Shown: positions 37,529-47,778, counted from the first letter of the stretch. The stretch: 64,000 nucleotides of DNA from Vandammella animalimorsus (GCF_002285285.1 NZ_NSJF01000003.1:62001-126000); one strand, 5' to 3'. Notes: generated by a model from the sequence alone, not told the origin. A program made the numbers and translations.

Positions 37529-38281
37529 TTACGCCGGGTTGTCGATTTCGATGAACTCATGCTCCAGGCCCAGTTGACTGGCAATGTGGCCTGCCAGCGC
37601 CGGCATTCCATAACGTTCGGTGGCGTGATGGCCTGCAGCAATGAAGCTCACGCCGCATTCGCGGGCCAGGTGGGCCTGAGGTTCGGAGATCTCTCCAGTG
37701 ACGAAGGCATCGACCCCCGCATCAATGGCTTTTTGGAAATAGCCTTGCGCACCGCCCGTGCACCAGGCCAGGGTGCGGATGCTACGCCCCGCGTCGATGC
37801 AAATGGGCGTGCGGCCCAACCTGTGCTGCAACTGATCTGCCAGGGCCTGGCCATTGGCATAGGGCGTGGCCAGGTCTGCACGAAACACCAGCGATTTCTC
37901 GCGCAGCGGCGCGCCCGTCCCCCAGCCCATGTGCAGGCCCAGCTGGGCGTTGTTGCCCCACTCTGGGTGGGCGTCGAGCGGCAGATGGTAGGCCAGCACA
38001 TTGATGTCGTGCGCCAGTAAGCGCTGCAGGCGCTGCTTCATCCAGCCGGTGACCGTGCCGTCCATGCCGCGCCAGAACAGGCCATGGTGCACGACGATGG
38101 CATCGGCGCCAGCGGCGATGGCTGCATCGATGAAAGCCGCGCTGGCCGTCACGCCGCTGACGATCTTGCCAATTTGCGGCTTTCCCTCGACCTGCAGGCC
38201 ATTGGGGCCATAGTCGTCGAAGGCATCGGGGTCGAGAACCTGGGTAAAGGCATCGAGCAGGCGGTCGCGGGAAACAGTCAT
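37529..38281 (-). CDS. NIF3-like dinuclear metal centre protein (YbgI family)
   Basis: A 250-residue member of the NIF3/YbgI family, which forms hexameric rings with a two-metal site. Metal-binding motifs are AIVVHHGLFWRG in the first half and VSFIAAGHHATERYG near the C-terminus, along with DAFVTGEISEPQ. The reaction is not settled; some members have GTP cyclohydrolase I type 2 activity. It is convergent with mscL. In relatives it often lies near petABC and sspAB. Confidence 0.92.
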   Translation of the reverse strand: MTVSRDRLLDAFTQVLDPDAFDDYGPNGLQVEGKPQIGKIVSGVTASAAFIDAAIAAGADAIVVHHGLFWRGMDGTVTGWMKQRLQRLLAHDINVLAYHLPLDAHPEWGNNAQLGLHMGWGTGAPLREKSLVFRADLATPYANGQALADQLQHRLGRTPICIDAGRSIRTLAWCTGGAQGYFQKAIDAGVDAFVTGEISEPQAHLARECGVSFIAAGHHATERYGMPALAGHIASQLGLEHEFIEIDNPA

Positions 38282-38540
38282 GGGGCGCGTTCAATCGTTC
38301 AAGCAATAAACAGCACACAGCGCGGGCAGCAACGCACGCTGCCAGGCCACGCAAGGCGCGCCAATCTACCACCGCTGACCGCAGGCGCTGGTGCCAGCGG
38401 TACAAACACACATCGGTGGCCCGCACATATGCTCATGCCTCATTGTTATTTGTTGCCCTGCAGCAAAGCGGATAAGCTGCGCCCGCCCTGCCAGAGCCAA
38501 AAGGATCTGGCCCCAGCCACCACACACCAAGGAGCTCACC

Positions 38541-39872
38541 ATGCCCGAAAGCCACACGCCATCCGAAACGCAGGCCACATCCGCCGAGCGCGCCGCCCAC
38601 TGGAAGCTGCAAACCATTGCCGTGCACGGCGGCTACACGCCCGATCCCAGCACCAAATCGGTGGCAGTGCCCATCTATCAGACTGTGGCCTATGCCTTTG
38701 ACAACGCGCAGCATGGCGCGGATCTGTTCGACTTGAAGGTGCAGGGCAACATCTACACGCGCATCATGAACCCGACCACCGATGTGCTGGAAAAGCGCCT
38801 GGCAGCGCTCGAAGGCGGCGTGGGCGCGCTGGCGCTGGCCTCGGGCCAGGCGGCCATCACCTATGCCATCCAGACCATTGCCGAGGCCGGCGACAACATC
38901 GTCTCGGCCAGTGCGCTGTATGGCGGCACCTACAACCTGCTGGCCCACACCCTGCCACAGCTGGGCATTGGCACGCGCTTTGGCGATACGGCCGACCTGA
39001 GCAGCTTCGAGGGCCTGTTCGACGCGCGCACCAAAGCCTTGTACGTCGAATCCATCGGCAACCCACTGGGCAATGTCACCGACATCGCCGCGTTGGCCGA
39101 GCTCGCACACCGCCACGGCGTGCCCTTGATCGTTGACAACACAGTGGCCACGCCCTATCTGCTGCGCCCCTTCGAACATGGCGCCGACATCGTCGTGCAC
39201 TCGCTGACCAAATACCTGGGCGGCCATGGCACCAGCCTCGGCGGGGCCATCATCGACTCCGGGCGCTTTCCCTGGGCTGAGCACAAGGAGCGCTTCAAGC
39301 GCCTGAACGAGCCGGATGTGAGCTACCACGGCGTGACCTACACCGAGGCGCTGGGCCCGGCGGCCTACATCGGCCGCGCACGCGTCGTGCCGCTGCGCAA
39401 CATGGGTGCCGCGCTCTCGCCATTCAACGCCTTTTTGATTCTGCAAGGCATCGAAACCCTGGGCCTGCGCATGGAGCGCATCTGCAGCAACACGCTGGCC
39501 GTGGCGCAATACCTGCAGCAGCACCCCAAGGTGCAATGGGTCGGCTACGCCGGCCTGCCGGGCCACCCCGACCACGCGCTTGCGCAGAAGTACCTGGGCG
39601 GCCAGGCCTCGGGCGTGATGACCTTCGGCGTGCGCGGCGGCCGCTCGGCGGGCGAGCGGTTTCTTGACGCACTGCAGCTGTTCACGCGCCTGGTCAACAT
39701 CGGCGACACCAAATCACTGGCCACACACCCGGCCAGCACCACGCACCGCCAGCTCTCGGCCCAGGAGCTGGCCCAAACCGGCGTCAAGGAAGAAACCGTG
39801 CGCCTGTGCATCGGCATCGAGCACATCGACGACCTGATCGCCGATCTGGAGCAGGCACTGCAGGCCGTGTGA
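38541..39872 (+). CDS. metY: O-acetylhomoserine aminocarboxypropyltransferase (sulfhydrylase)
   Basis: A PLP enzyme that makes homocysteine from O-acetylhomoserine and sulfide for methionine synthesis. The 443-residue length and the opening [27 protein letters not shown] fit MetY better than MetB or MetZ. The Schiff-base Lys is in [10 protein letters not shown]. Other motifs are [19 protein letters not shown] and FSxF-like 'TFGVRGG'. The ATG follows AAGGAG at ideal spacing. I looked for a SAM riboswitch upstream and saw none. It is a stand-alone gene. Confidence 0.93.
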   Translation: MPESHTPSETQATSAERAAHWKLQTIAVHGGYTPDPSTKSVAVPIYQTVAYAFDNAQHGADLFDLKVQGNIYTRIMNPTTDVLEKRLAALEGGVGALALASGQAAITYAIQTIAEAGDNIVSASALYGGTYNLLAHTLPQLGIGTRFGDTADLSSFEGLFDARTKALYVESIGNPLGNVTDIAALAELAHRHGVPLIVDNTVATPYLLRPFEHGADIVVHSLTKYLGGHGTSLGGAIIDSGRFPWAEHKERFKRLNEPDVSYHGVTYTEALGPAAYIGRARVVPLRNMGAALSPFNAFLILQGIETLGLRMERICSNTLAVAQYLQQHPKVQWVGYAGLPGHPDHALAQKYLGGQASGVMTFGVRGGRSAGERFLDALQLFTRLVNIGDTKSLATHPASTTHRQLSAQELAQTGVKEETVRLCIGIEHIDDLIADLEQALQAV

Positions 39873-40008
39873 TCGGCCAGTCGCAGGGGCGCCAATCGCC
39901 TGGCGCCTTGCACAGGCCCGCGCGCCGTGTCACTGTCACTGCGGTTGACCATCGCGAGCAATGGCCGGCGGCTTGGGGCAGCCCCATCCTGCGGCATGAT
40001 GCGCGCCT

Positions 40009-42009
40009 ATGCCCCAAACCGCCCGCCCCTGCTCCCCGCTGCTGCGCACCCTGTTGATTGCCATGGCCCTGGCGGCCTTTGCCACGGTGCTGCTGCGCAC
40101 GGCCTGGATTTCCGACGACGCGGCCATCACGCTGCGCACCGTGCTCAACACCATCCATGGCTGGGGGCCGCGCTTCAACCTGGATGAGCGCGTGCAGGCC
40201 TATACGCATCCGCTGTGGTTTCTGGCCCTGAGCGCGCTGAGCCTGCTGTGGCGCGGCGATGTGTTTGCAGCCAGCCATGCGCTGTCCATCGGCGTGTCGC
40301 TGGCCACGCTGGCGGCCTTATTGCTGGCCTTGGCGCCACGTGTGCCGCAGCTGCTGCTGGTGATGCTGGCAGTGCTGTTGTCGCAGGCTTTCATCGATTT
40401 CTCAACCTCTGGGCTGGAAAACCCGCTGGCGCATGCGCTGGTACTGCTGGCCTATGGCTGTGCTGCCCATGCGCTGCGCTTGAGCCCTGCTGGCGGCACG
40501 CTCCAGCCCGTTCCCTTGGTCGCATGCGCAGGCTTTTTCATCGCCTGTAGCCTGGCCTATCTGACCCGCCCGGACTTGGCCGTGCTGCTGGCGCCGCTGG
40601 CGCTGTGGCTGTCCTGGCAGCTGCGCGCACAACCCAAGACCTTGCTGGCCGCCTGGGCCTTGGGCGCATTGCCCGTGCTGGCCTGGAGTGCGTTCTCCCT
40701 GTATTACTACGGCTGGCCCTGGCCCAACACCGCCTACGCCAAGCTGGGCACTGGCATTGCTTGGGATGAGCGCGTGGCGCAAGGGCTGCGCTACCTGGCA
40801 CACAGCGCACGCACCGACCCGCTGACGCTGCTGGTCATCGCTCTTGGGCTGGTTGCCGGCCTGCGCCCCCGCAAAGGCGCGCCAGCGCGCGCACTGGCCT
40901 TGGGCATTGCGCTGTACCTGGCCTATGTGGTGTCGATCGGCGGCGACTTCATGGCCGGGCGCTTTCTGACTGTGCCCTTCTTCGCAGCATTGATCGTGCT
41001 GCTGGCCAGCACCGCACACGCAGGCGGCACGCCACAGCATCTCGCCTGGACATTTGCAGGCGCTGCCCTGCTGCTGGCCCTGGGCCTGGGCGTGCCTCAC
41101 ACGCCCACGGTGTTGAGCGGCGCCAGCTACCACGCGCCTGAGATCGGCCCAAGCGGCATCGCCAACGAGCGCGGCCACTACTACCGCGACACCGGCTGGT
41201 TGCGCGGCCAGTTGCGCGCACCCGAGGCCGCAGCCTGGCGCGCCAGCGGCCAGCGGCAGGTCTATGCCATCTGCGGCGGCCTGGGCTTTACCTCCATCCA
41301 CCAAGGCCCGCACGCGCACTTGATTGACACCTGCGCGCTGGCCGATCCGCTGCTGGCCCGGCTGCCGGCCAAGGCCAGCACGCCATGGCGCATCGGCCAT
41401 TTCTACCGCGTGCTGCCGGGCAACTACATCGCCAGCATCCGCCAGGATCAGAACCTGCTCAGCGACCCGGCCCTGCACAGCGCCTACGAAACGCTGCGCA
41501 CACTCACGCGCGCGCCGCTGAACGACCCACAGCGCCTGCGCCAAATCGTGCAGGCCAATCTGTTCGGGCTGGACATGGGCGATACCAGCGCCTACCGCCA
41601 GGGCGTGATTGCCGCCAGCAGCAGCGTGCACCGCGTGGCGCTGGGCGCGCTGCAGGCGCGCTTCGACCTCGGCAAGCCCTTCTACACCCAGCACTATCAA
41701 ATTTTTGAGCACGCGCTGGAGATCGAACTGCCCCACCCCATGGCGCTGGACCAGCTGGAGCTCTCGCTCGACCCAGGCGATGCATACCAAGTCAGCGCCT
41801 TGGTCAATGGCCAGTGGCAGGCCATCGGCCACGTGCCCCCGGCAGCGTCCGTGGTCATGACCAACCACGCGCTGCCGGTGCCCGGCGGCCCCATCACCAC
41901 CGAGCGGCTGCGTATCACCGGCAGCGGCGGCGATGGGCTGTACGTACTGGGCCATGCCATCGCCAGCCTGCAGGGCCAGGTGCTGGCCGTTGATGCGCCT
42001 GCGCGTTGA
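40009..42009 (+). CDS. GT-C type membrane glycosyltransferase, AftB-like
   Basis: A 666-residue membrane protein with about ten N-terminal helices and a ~240-residue C-terminal soluble part. Key features resemble the mycobacterial arabinofuranosyltransferase AftB: an early ISDDAAITLRT loop with paired acids, RFNLDERVQAYTHPLW, TSGLENPL, and a later GGDFMAGRFLTVP. This suggests a GT-C fold that uses a lipid-linked sugar on the periplasmic side. What it glycosylates in this organism is unknown. No partner sugar genes are adjacent, so it may act on a surface glycan or protein. The assignment rests on motifs only. Confidence 0.65.
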   Translation: MPQTARPCSPLLRTLLIAMALAAFATVLLRTAWISDDAAITLRTVLNTIHGWGPRFNLDERVQAYTHPLWFLALSALSLLWRGDVFAASHALSIGVSLATLAALLLALAPRVPQLLLVMLAVLLSQAFIDFSTSGLENPLAHALVLLAYGCAAHALRLSPAGGTLQPVPLVACAGFFIACSLAYLTRPDLAVLLAPLALWLSWQLRAQPKTLLAAWALGALPVLAWSAFSLYYYGWPWPNTAYAKLGTGIAWDERVAQGLRYLAHSARTDPLTLLVIALGLVAGLRPRKGAPARALALGIALYLAYVVSIGGDFMAGRFLTVPFFAALIVLLASTAHAGGTPQHLAWTFAGAALLLALGLGVPHTPTVLSGASYHAPEIGPSGIANERGHYYRDTGWLRGQLRAPEAAAWRASGQRQVYAICGGLGFTSIHQGPHAHLIDTCALADPLLARLPAKASTPWRIGHFYRVLPGNYIASIRQDQNLLSDPALHSAYETLRTLTRAPLNDPQRLRQIVQANLFGLDMGDTSAYRQGVIAASSSVHRVALGALQARFDLGKPFYTQHYQIFEHALEIELPHPMALDQLELSLDPGDAYQVSALVNGQWQAIGHVPPAASVVMTNHALPVPGGPITTERLRITGSGGDGLYVLGHAIASLQGQVLAVDAPAR

Positions 42010-42062
42010 TCACCGATGGTCTTGACCGGCGCACGTTTTGCATCCGTCGCCCGTGGATTGGC

Positions 42063-43106
42063 TCAACCTTTGCTGGCCTGCCGAAAGATGCGCAGCGCCA
42101 GCCGCAACGCGGTGCCGGGCACGGCCAGTTGGTTGACGGTGCCGGCAATGGCGATCTGACGCCGTGGGCAGTGCAGCGCCAGCGCGCCGGACAGGCCGAT
42201 GTGCCCGAGCAGCGGCGGCGCGCGGCGCAGCGGGTCGAGCAGCCAGGGCAGCTTCAGCCGTTGCAGGCCCACGCCCGCCTGCATGGGAAACAACAGCGAC
42301 AGGGGGCGGAACACTTGCAGCTCGTGCAAGTCGCTTGCGGGAAACAACTCGCCACCGAAAAAAGCCTGCACGAAGCGCAGCAGCTCGGGCGCGGTGGACA
42401 CCATGCCGCCATCGGCGCGGAACGAGGCCATTGCCAGCGGCCGGTGCAGTGGCCGGGCGTGGTCGTAGATGTCGCGCGGTGTGCGGTCGGCAGGGTCTTG
42501 GTACAGATAGGTTTGCGTCAGCCCCAGCGGCGCGCAGATGTGCTGCGCGTAGCAGTGCGCCAGGGGCTGGCCCGTCAGATACTCGATCAACAGGCCCAAC
42601 AACTGGTAGTGGCTGTCGGAATAGCGCGCCCGTCCGGTCGCGCCGGCGGGGCGGGCCGGGCCGATCTGGCGGCTGCGCGCCAGTGCCTCGGCGGCGCTCC
42701 AGCCAAAGTCCGGGCCGCGCCGCAGTTGGCGCAGCCAGCACCGGCCCTGGGCATCGGCGCCTTCGAAGTAGTCGGGCAGCCCGGCGGTGTGGGCCAGCAG
42801 TTGGCGTGGCGTGAGCGTTGCGGGCAGTTTTTGCAACAGGGCTGCGTCCAGATGGCGCGCCACAGGTTCGTCCAGCGCCAGTGCGCCTGCGCGGCGCAGT
42901 TGCATGATGAGCGCGGTGGTGAACAGCTTGGTCACGCTGGCGATGAAAAACGGCGTGTCCAGATCCAAGTCGCCCGCCGCCGCGCCATGCATTTGCCCCT
43001 GATGGCCCAGGCAGAAGGCCGCGCCGAAAATCCGGCGGCCATCGACGGCCTTGGCCAGCGTGTGGGCCAGCCGGGTTTGCAAATCCTGGGCGCCGTGTCC
43101 ACTCAT
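42063..43106 (-). CDS. serine hydrolase of the class C beta-lactamase family
   Basis: A 347-residue member of the beta-lactamase/DD-peptidase fold. The nucleophile motif is SVTK (Ser57, Lys60), the second motif reads YSD in place of YxN (RARYSDSHYQLLG), and the third is HIGLSG in place of KTG. No signal peptide is visible, which argues against a true beta-lactamase and for a cytoplasmic esterase or peptidase of unknown substrate. It stands alone, convergent with the AftB-like gene. Confidence 0.85.
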   Translation of the reverse strand: MSGHGAQDLQTRLAHTLAKAVDGRRIFGAAFCLGHQGQMHGAAAGDLDLDTPFFIASVTKLFTTALIMQLRRAGALALDEPVARHLDAALLQKLPATLTPRQLLAHTAGLPDYFEGADAQGRCWLRQLRRGPDFGWSAAEALARSRQIGPARPAGATGRARYSDSHYQLLGLLIEYLTGQPLAHCYAQHICAPLGLTQTYLYQDPADRTPRDIYDHARPLHRPLAMASFRADGGMVSTAPELLRFVQAFFGGELFPASDLHELQVFRPLSLLFPMQAGVGLQRLKLPWLLDPLRRAPPLLGHIGLSGALALHCPRRQIAIAGTVNQLAVPGTALRLALRIFRQASKG

Positions 43107-43179
43107 GCCTGGGCCTTGTCTCGCTCTTGTATGGGTGGGGCGGGCGCTTTAACGGCGGGGCAAAAACCGTGCAAAAGCT

Positions 43180-43608
43180 TCAGCCATGCGCGCGCCCCAG
43201 CAGCAGGTTTTCAAACGGGTGCTGGCGTTTGAAGCGGTAGGCGCCAAAGTCGCGCTCATCGGTGGTGAGGATGCGGCCATGGCCCAGGTGCTCGGCCAGC
43301 AGCACCAGCGAGGCGTCGGCCAGATCCATCGGCAGGGCCTGGTAGCGCGCCATCAGTTGCGACAGGCGCGCGTTCTGGGTGGCGGGCCAGTGCCAGGTGG
43401 CGATGCTGCCGTCGGCCACTTCGTCCAGCAGCGCGCGGGCGGCGTCGGGGCCGATCCAGCGCATGAGCAGGTGCGTGGCCTCGGTCAGCACGGGCCAGGT
43501 GGTCACCCAGCCCTCGGCCTGCGTGCCCAGCGCCGCCACGGCGCGGCTGTGCCAGGCATCGCGCCGGTCCACCAGCGCATAGAAAAAGCCGGCGTCGGCA
43601 ATGATCAT
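43180..43608 (-). CDS. PIN-domain toxin, VapC type
   Basis: A 142-residue PIN-domain protein, probably an Mg-dependent RNase that cuts tRNA or rRNA. The acidic active-site set is visible: Asp5 (MIIADAGF), Glu43 (LTEATH), Asp95/Asp98 (PMDLADASL) and Asp117 in TTDERDF. Its start overlaps the antitoxin gene by four bases (ATGA), the usual layout with the antitoxin first. The RNA target is not predictable. Confidence 0.9.
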   Translation of the reverse strand: MIIADAGFFYALVDRRDAWHSRAVAALGTQAEGWVTTWPVLTEATHLLMRWIGPDAARALLDEVADGSIATWHWPATQNARLSQLMARYQALPMDLADASLVLLAEHLGHGRILTTDERDFGAYRFKRQHPFENLLLGRAHG

Positions 43609-44000
43609 GCGCGGCCTTTTGGGGCGGCTTTACCAGCGCTTTTGGCGGCGCTTTGGGTTGCCTTGGGCCCGCCCTCGCCCGCCGTGGCAGGTGTGGCTGG
43701 GTACGGCGGCTGGGCAGGTTCAGCCACTTGCCAAGCCGGCGCGGCGGCGGGCGGCGCGTATTTGCCGGCCCAGCCTTCGGCCAGGCGCGCCTTGTAGCGG
43801 CCGGCCACGTCGGCGCGGCCGCTGTCGCCCTGGCCGATGAACGCGCCCAGGTGCCGCAGCCCGCTGCGCTGCGCGCGCACGGTATCGTAGTAATGCTGCA
43901 CGCTGGTGCGCAGCACCTCGCTCACGCCCATGCCGGTCACTTCGGCCAGATAGGCCACTTGCTGCTGGGCTTCTTCATCAAAACGGGCATTGACACGCAT
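43605..44000 (-). CDS. ribbon-helix-helix antitoxin of the VapC-type toxin
   Basis: A 131-residue protein. The N-terminus MRVNARFDEEAQQQVAYLAE with VSEVLRTSVQHYYD has the beta-strand-helix-helix pattern of CopG-like DNA-binding antitoxins. The remaining ~85 residues are Ala/Pro/Lys-rich and probably disordered, wrapping the toxin. AAGGAG lies eight bases before the chosen ATG. A perfect 14-bp inverted repeat just upstream is a good candidate for the autoregulatory operator. The tail is longer than in most such antitoxins. Confidence 0.8.
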   Translation of the reverse strand: MRVNARFDEEAQQQVAYLAEVTGMGVSEVLRTSVQHYYDTVRAQRSGLRHLGAFIGQGDSGRADVAGRYKARLAEGWAGKYAPPAAAPAWQVAEPAQPPYPATPATAGEGGPKATQSAAKSAGKAAPKGRA

Positions 44001-44023
44001 GGCGCACTCCTTGGTCAACGGCA

Positions 44024-44058
44024 AAACGGCTTGTCATGCATTGTATGACAAGCCGTTT
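44024..44058. promoter_or_regulatory. 14-bp perfect inverted repeat upstream of the antitoxin gene
   Basis: aaacggcttgtcat and its exact complement flank a 7-base centre. On the minus strand it ends in cgttttg, so it could end the CoA-transferase transcript. It also lies ~24 bases before the antitoxin start, where a ribbon-helix-helix protein would bind. Confidence 0.6.
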
Positions 44059-44088
44059 GGTTTGTGCAGAGCCTGTGCGCAGAGATTC

Positions 44089-45387
44089 TCAAACCATCAG
44101 CCGCATCTTGCGCGCGGCTTCGGTCAGCTCATCGCGGAACTTGGGATGGGCAATGGCGATGAGCGACTTGGCGCGCTCGTGCGCGGTGCGGCCGCGCAGC
44201 TGGGCCACGCCGTATTCGGTGACCACGTAGTCGATGTCGTTCTTGCTGGTGGTCACGTGCGTGCCAGGGCTGAGCACCGGGGCAATGCGCGAGATGGTGT
44301 CGTCCTTGGCGGTGGAGGGCATCACGATGAAGGCCTTGCCGCCGCGGCTGCGGTTGGCAGCGCGCACGAAGTCGGCCTGCCCGCCCGTGCCCGAGTACAC
44401 CTTGATGCCCTGCGATTCGGAGCCGCACTGGCCCAGAAAGTCGATCTGCATGGTGGCGTTGATGGCAATCAGATTGTCGTTCTGGCCCGCCAGGTAGGGG
44501 TCGTTGGTGAAATCGACCGGGTGCATCTCCAGCGCCGGGTTGCGGTGCATGAACTGGTAGAGCTTCTTGCTGCCCAGGCCGAAGGTGGCCACCATCTTGC
44601 CCGGCAGGTAGTTCTTGCGGCGGTTGTTGACCACGCCCGCTTCCACCAGGGTCATGATGCCGTCGCCGATCATCTCGGTGTGCACGCCCAGGTCTTTCTT
44701 GTCGGTCAGCTGCATGACCACGGCGTCAGGAATGGCGCCGTAGCCAATTTGCAGCGTGGCGCCGTCGGGAATCATCTCCGCCACGTATTTGCCAATGGCC
44801 TGCTGCACCGGGCCAATGGTGGGCAGGCCCACCTCGAACACCGGGTCTTCGCTTTCCACCAGCGCCGCCACTTGCGAGATATGCACGTGGCAGTTGCCAT
44901 TGGCAAAAGGCACGTTGGGGTTGACCTCCAGCACCAAGGCGCGCGCCTTCTTGATGGCGGCCATGGTGTAGTCCGGCCCCAGGCTGAGGGAGAACCAGCC
45001 GTGTTCGTCCATGGGCGAGGCCAGGGTGAACACCACGTCGGCAGGCATCAGGCCGCGCTCGATCAGCGCCGGCATTTCGGAGAAGTACGAGGGCCGGTAA
45101 TCCACCCAGCCCTCCTGCCCGCCAGGGCGTGAAGCGCCGCCAAAGAAGTAGGCCACGTGCCGCACGTGGCGCACAGTCTCGGGATCGAAATAGTCATATT
45201 TGCGCACTGGCAGAATTTGCGAGACTGTCACGCCCTCAAACTCGCGCCGTTGCGCCGACAGCGCCTGCAGCAGCTTGGGCGGTTCGGCCACGCCAGTGGG
45301 CACGACGATGGTGTCGCCGTTCTTCACCACGCGCATGGCGTCTTCGGGGCTGCGGCGTTTTTCGCGGTAGAGGGTGTCAAAGCGCAT
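44089..45387 (-). CDS. acetyl-CoA hydrolase/CoA-transferase family protein
   Basis: A 432-residue enzyme of the Cat1/4-hydroxybutyrate CoA-transferase family, which moves CoA between acetate and another acid. Seen are the N-terminal [21 protein letters not shown], the site segment [33 protein letters not shown] and the C-terminal [21 protein letters not shown]. The ATG follows AAAGGAAC at good spacing. It is a single gene, and the acyl substrate is not predictable. Confidence 0.9.
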   Translation of the reverse strand: MRFDTLYREKRRSPEDAMRVVKNGDTIVVPTGVAEPPKLLQALSAQRREFEGVTVSQILPVRKYDYFDPETVRHVRHVAYFFGGASRPGGQEGWVDYRPSYFSEMPALIERGLMPADVVFTLASPMDEHGWFSLSLGPDYTMAAIKKARALVLEVNPNVPFANGNCHVHISQVAALVESEDPVFEVGLPTIGPVQQAIGKYVAEMIPDGATLQIGYGAIPDAVVMQLTDKKDLGVHTEMIGDGIMTLVEAGVVNNRRKNYLPGKMVATFGLGSKKLYQFMHRNPALEMHPVDFTNDPYLAGQNDNLIAINATMQIDFLGQCGSESQGIKVYSGTGGQADFVRAANRSRGGKAFIVMPSTAKDDTISRIAPVLSPGTHVTTSKNDIDYVVTEYGVAQLRGRTAHERAKSLIAIAHPKFRDELTEAARKMRLMV

Positions 45388-45480
45388 GGGCTGTTCCTTT
45401 GGCTTGATGTCGAGAATGGTTCGCAAATTCAGCAAAGCGCGATCATGGCACAAACCATCGCCCACAGTGGCCGTACCCGA

Positions 45481-45882
45481 TCAATAGCCGGGCTTGGATC
45501 CCTTGCGGCGCTGGGCGAACAGGCCCACGCCACGCGCACCCTGGCGGGCGAAACGCTCACGCCGCGCCTGCTTTGGGTCCACCAACAGCTCACGGTAGGC
45601 TTCGATGCGGTCGCCATCGCGCAGCACTTCATCGGGCTGCGTGCGGCGCCCCCAAATACCCCAGCGCCACTGGCCCTGCAGCGCCTGCCAGGTCTCCTCA
45701 TCCAGCGAGCAGGGCCGCTGCTGCAACAGCAGCGCCACGGCCTGCGCCAGCGTCGTGCCCTGCGGCAGCTGCAGCAGGCGCTCTTCGATGCAGCGCGGCG
45801 CCAGGCACAGCGCCACCTCCACCTGCAGCATGGGCGGCGCGCTCGAGTCGCTGGCAGCAACTGGCGGGCGGGGGGCACTCAT
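45481..45882 (-). CDS. rnfH: RnfH family ubiquitin-fold protein
   Basis: A 133-residue protein with the RnfH beta-grasp core ([40 protein letters not shown]) and a basic tail. Its role is unknown. The gene lies 27 bases downstream of ratA, matching the conserved ratA-rnfH pair. It has an unusual 18-residue Pro/Ala/Ser leader before the core. Confidence 0.9.
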   Translation of the reverse strand: MSAPRPPVAASDSSAPPMLQVEVALCLAPRCIEERLLQLPQGTTLAQAVALLLQQRPCSLDEETWQALQGQWRWGIWGRRTQPDEVLRDGDRIEAYRELLVDPKQARRERFARQGARGVGLFAQRRKGSKPGY

Positions 45883-45909
45883 AGCGGCTTCGACTCGTGC
45901 AGGTCTTGC

Positions 45910-46368
45910 TCAAGCGGGCTTGCCATAGAGCTGCTCGGCGCGCTGCACAAAGGCCTGCACCAAGGTATTGGCGATCTTGTCAAACACCGGCCCGACCAGC
46001 AGACGCAAGGCGGCGGAGTCGAAGTCATAGCGCAGCACCAGGCCGACCTTGCAGGCCTGCGATTGCTCGGCGCTTTGCCCGCCGATGGGCTGGAAGGTCC
46101 ACTCGCCCTGCAGCGTGGAAAACGGCCCGCGCACCAGCTGCATGCGCACCTGCTCCTGCCCCACATGCTCGTTGCGCGTGACAAACGACTGGCGCACCCG
46201 CGCAAATGCCATGCCCACCTCCGCCAGCATGCCGTGCTCGTCTTGCTCCAGCACGCGGGCCTGATCGCACCAGGGCAGAAATTGCGGGTAGCTCGCCACA
46301 TCGGTGACCAGCGCAAACATTTGCGCGGGGCTGAACCAGACCAGCGCGGATTTCTCGACGTGTTTCAT
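45910..46368 (-). CDS. ratA: RatA/COQ10 family START-domain protein
   Basis: A 152-residue single START domain ([36 protein letters not shown] is the diagnostic opening). In E. coli it was described as a ribosome-association toxin, while Coq10 homologues bind ubiquinone; either role is possible. The chosen ATG starts the domain exactly. It is divergent from smpB, the conserved arrangement. Confidence 0.93.
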   Translation of the reverse strand: MKHVEKSALVWFSPAQMFALVTDVASYPQFLPWCDQARVLEQDEHGMLAEVGMAFARVRQSFVTRNEHVGQEQVRMQLVRGPFSTLQGEWTFQPIGGQSAEQSQACKVGLVLRYDFDSAALRLLVGPVFDKIANTLVQAFVQRAEQLYGKPA

Positions 46369-46548
46369 GGGCGCTCGCCAGCGAGCCAGGCCGGGGCAGC
46401 CAGGCCGCATTTGCATACAATGGCCGGTTTCGCAGGCGGCGCTGCGCCCGGCGCGGGCAAAGCGGCGATTCTAGCGCCGCCCTACCTGCCCAAGCCACGC
46501 ACACCAAGCGGACGCGCCGCGCAGCGCCCTCGCACCCCATCCCAGCCC

Positions 46549-47028
46549 ATGGCCAGCAAAGACAAAAAATCCCCCCCCAGCCGCATTGCCGAGAACAAGC
46601 GCGCCTTCTTCAACTACTTCATCGAAGAGCGCTACGAGGCAGGCATGGTGCTGTACGGCTGGGAGGTCAAGGCGCTGCGCAGCGGCAAGGCCCAGCTCAC
46701 CGATGCCTACGTGGTCATCCGCGATGGCGAGCTGTTTCTCATCGGCGGGCAGATCAACCCGCTCAAGTCGGCCTCGACCCACGTGCGCCCCGAGCCCGAC
46801 CGCACCAAGAAGCTGCTGCTGCACAAGGACGAGATCAAGCGCCTGGTGGGCAAGGTCGAGCAAAAAGGCTACACGCTGGTGCCGCTGCACCTGTACTGGA
46901 AGAACGGCCGCGTCAAATGCGAAATTGCGCTGGCCAAGGGCAAGGCCGAATACGACAAGCGCAACACCATCAAGGAGCGTGAAGGCAAGCGCGAAGTCGA
47001 ACGCGCCATGAAGTCGCGCCAGCGCTGA
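46549..47028 (+). CDS. smpB: SsrA-binding protein
   Basis: Partners tmRNA in rescue of stalled ribosomes. The 159-residue protein has the OB-fold core [41 protein letters not shown] and the basic C-terminal tail [13 protein letters not shown] that enters the empty mRNA channel. The ssrA RNA gene is not seen in the window. It is divergent from ratA. Confidence 0.97.
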   Translation: MASKDKKSPPSRIAENKRAFFNYFIEERYEAGMVLYGWEVKALRSGKAQLTDAYVVIRDGELFLIGGQINPLKSASTHVRPEPDRTKKLLLHKDEIKRLVGKVEQKGYTLVPLHLYWKNGRVKCEIALAKGKAEYDKRNTIKEREGKREVERAMKSRQR

Positions 47029-47060
47029 GCCAGCTCGCGCCATCTTCTTTGCGCCCACCC

Positions 47061-47750
47061 ATGCCCACACCCACAAACCCGACTAACCAGATTGGCAACA
47101 CAGGCGCCAGCGGCCCCGCCCCGGCCGACTTCCTCAAGCGCTGCCGCCGTGCGGCGCTGGCGATGCTGCTGGCCGCCGGTATGAGCGCTTGCGCGCAAAC
47201 CACCCCGGTGCCCACCACCGCCGAGCCGGCAGGCGTCTTGCCCGCGTCGGGCTTCGTGCTCATCACGCCCAATGGGCAGGCCCATGTGCACCTGTCCCGC
47301 CCGCTGGCAGCGGGCGAGCACCTGTGGGTGCAATGGCCCGATCATGCAGGCCAGCCCAGATGCTGCCGGCGCCTGGCGACCGACGCGCTCCAGCCCGTGA
47401 GCGCATCCGAGCAGAGCGCTGGGGACGACAAACCGGAGCACCCCATGGTCATGGCGCTGGATGGCAGCACGCCCGTGCACTACCGTCTGCGCGTCCCCGA
47501 CGAACTCGCTGGGGACAGTTTTTTGGGCATGGCGCTGGCAGCGCCGCGCGTGCGCGCCCAAGGCGCCCATGCATTGCGCGCCGCGCCAGACATCCGCGTG
47601 CGCATGTGCGCAGGGGCCGAGGGCTTGAACCTGCTGACGCAAGCCGGCCAGCGACGCCAGGTGCTTTACCTGGGCCTGGGCTACCCGATCGAATCGCGCC
47701 ACCCCTGCACGCCGCAAGACGAAGATTTCATTCGCCGCGCAAGCCAGTAA
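47061..47750 (+). CDS. hypothetical lipoprotein
   Basis: Not recognised. The 229-residue protein has an unusual hydrophilic lead (MPTPTNPTNQIGNTG) before a basic residue cluster and a hydrophobic stretch ending LLAAGMSAC, a good lipobox with Cys44. The mature part has Cys pairs (PRCCRR, RMCAG, HPCTP) that could form disulfides. It follows smpB by 32 bases and may share its transcript. No function is proposed. Confidence 0.7.
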   Translation: MPTPTNPTNQIGNTGASGPAPADFLKRCRRAALAMLLAAGMSACAQTTPVPTTAEPAGVLPASGFVLITPNGQAHVHLSRPLAAGEHLWVQWPDHAGQPRCCRRLATDALQPVSASEQSAGDDKPEHPMVMALDGSTPVHYRLRVPDELAGDSFLGMALAAPRVRAQGAHALRAAPDIRVRMCAGAEGLNLLTQAGQRRQVLYLGLGYPIESRHPCTPQDEDFIRRASQ

Positions 47751-47778
47751 GGCTGAGCGCGTGCTGGAAAGCGCCGCC

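Noticed and set aside
38282-38540. Possible SAM riboswitch before metY
   Set aside because: No SAM-I, SAM-II or SAH core pattern could be recognised in the leader.
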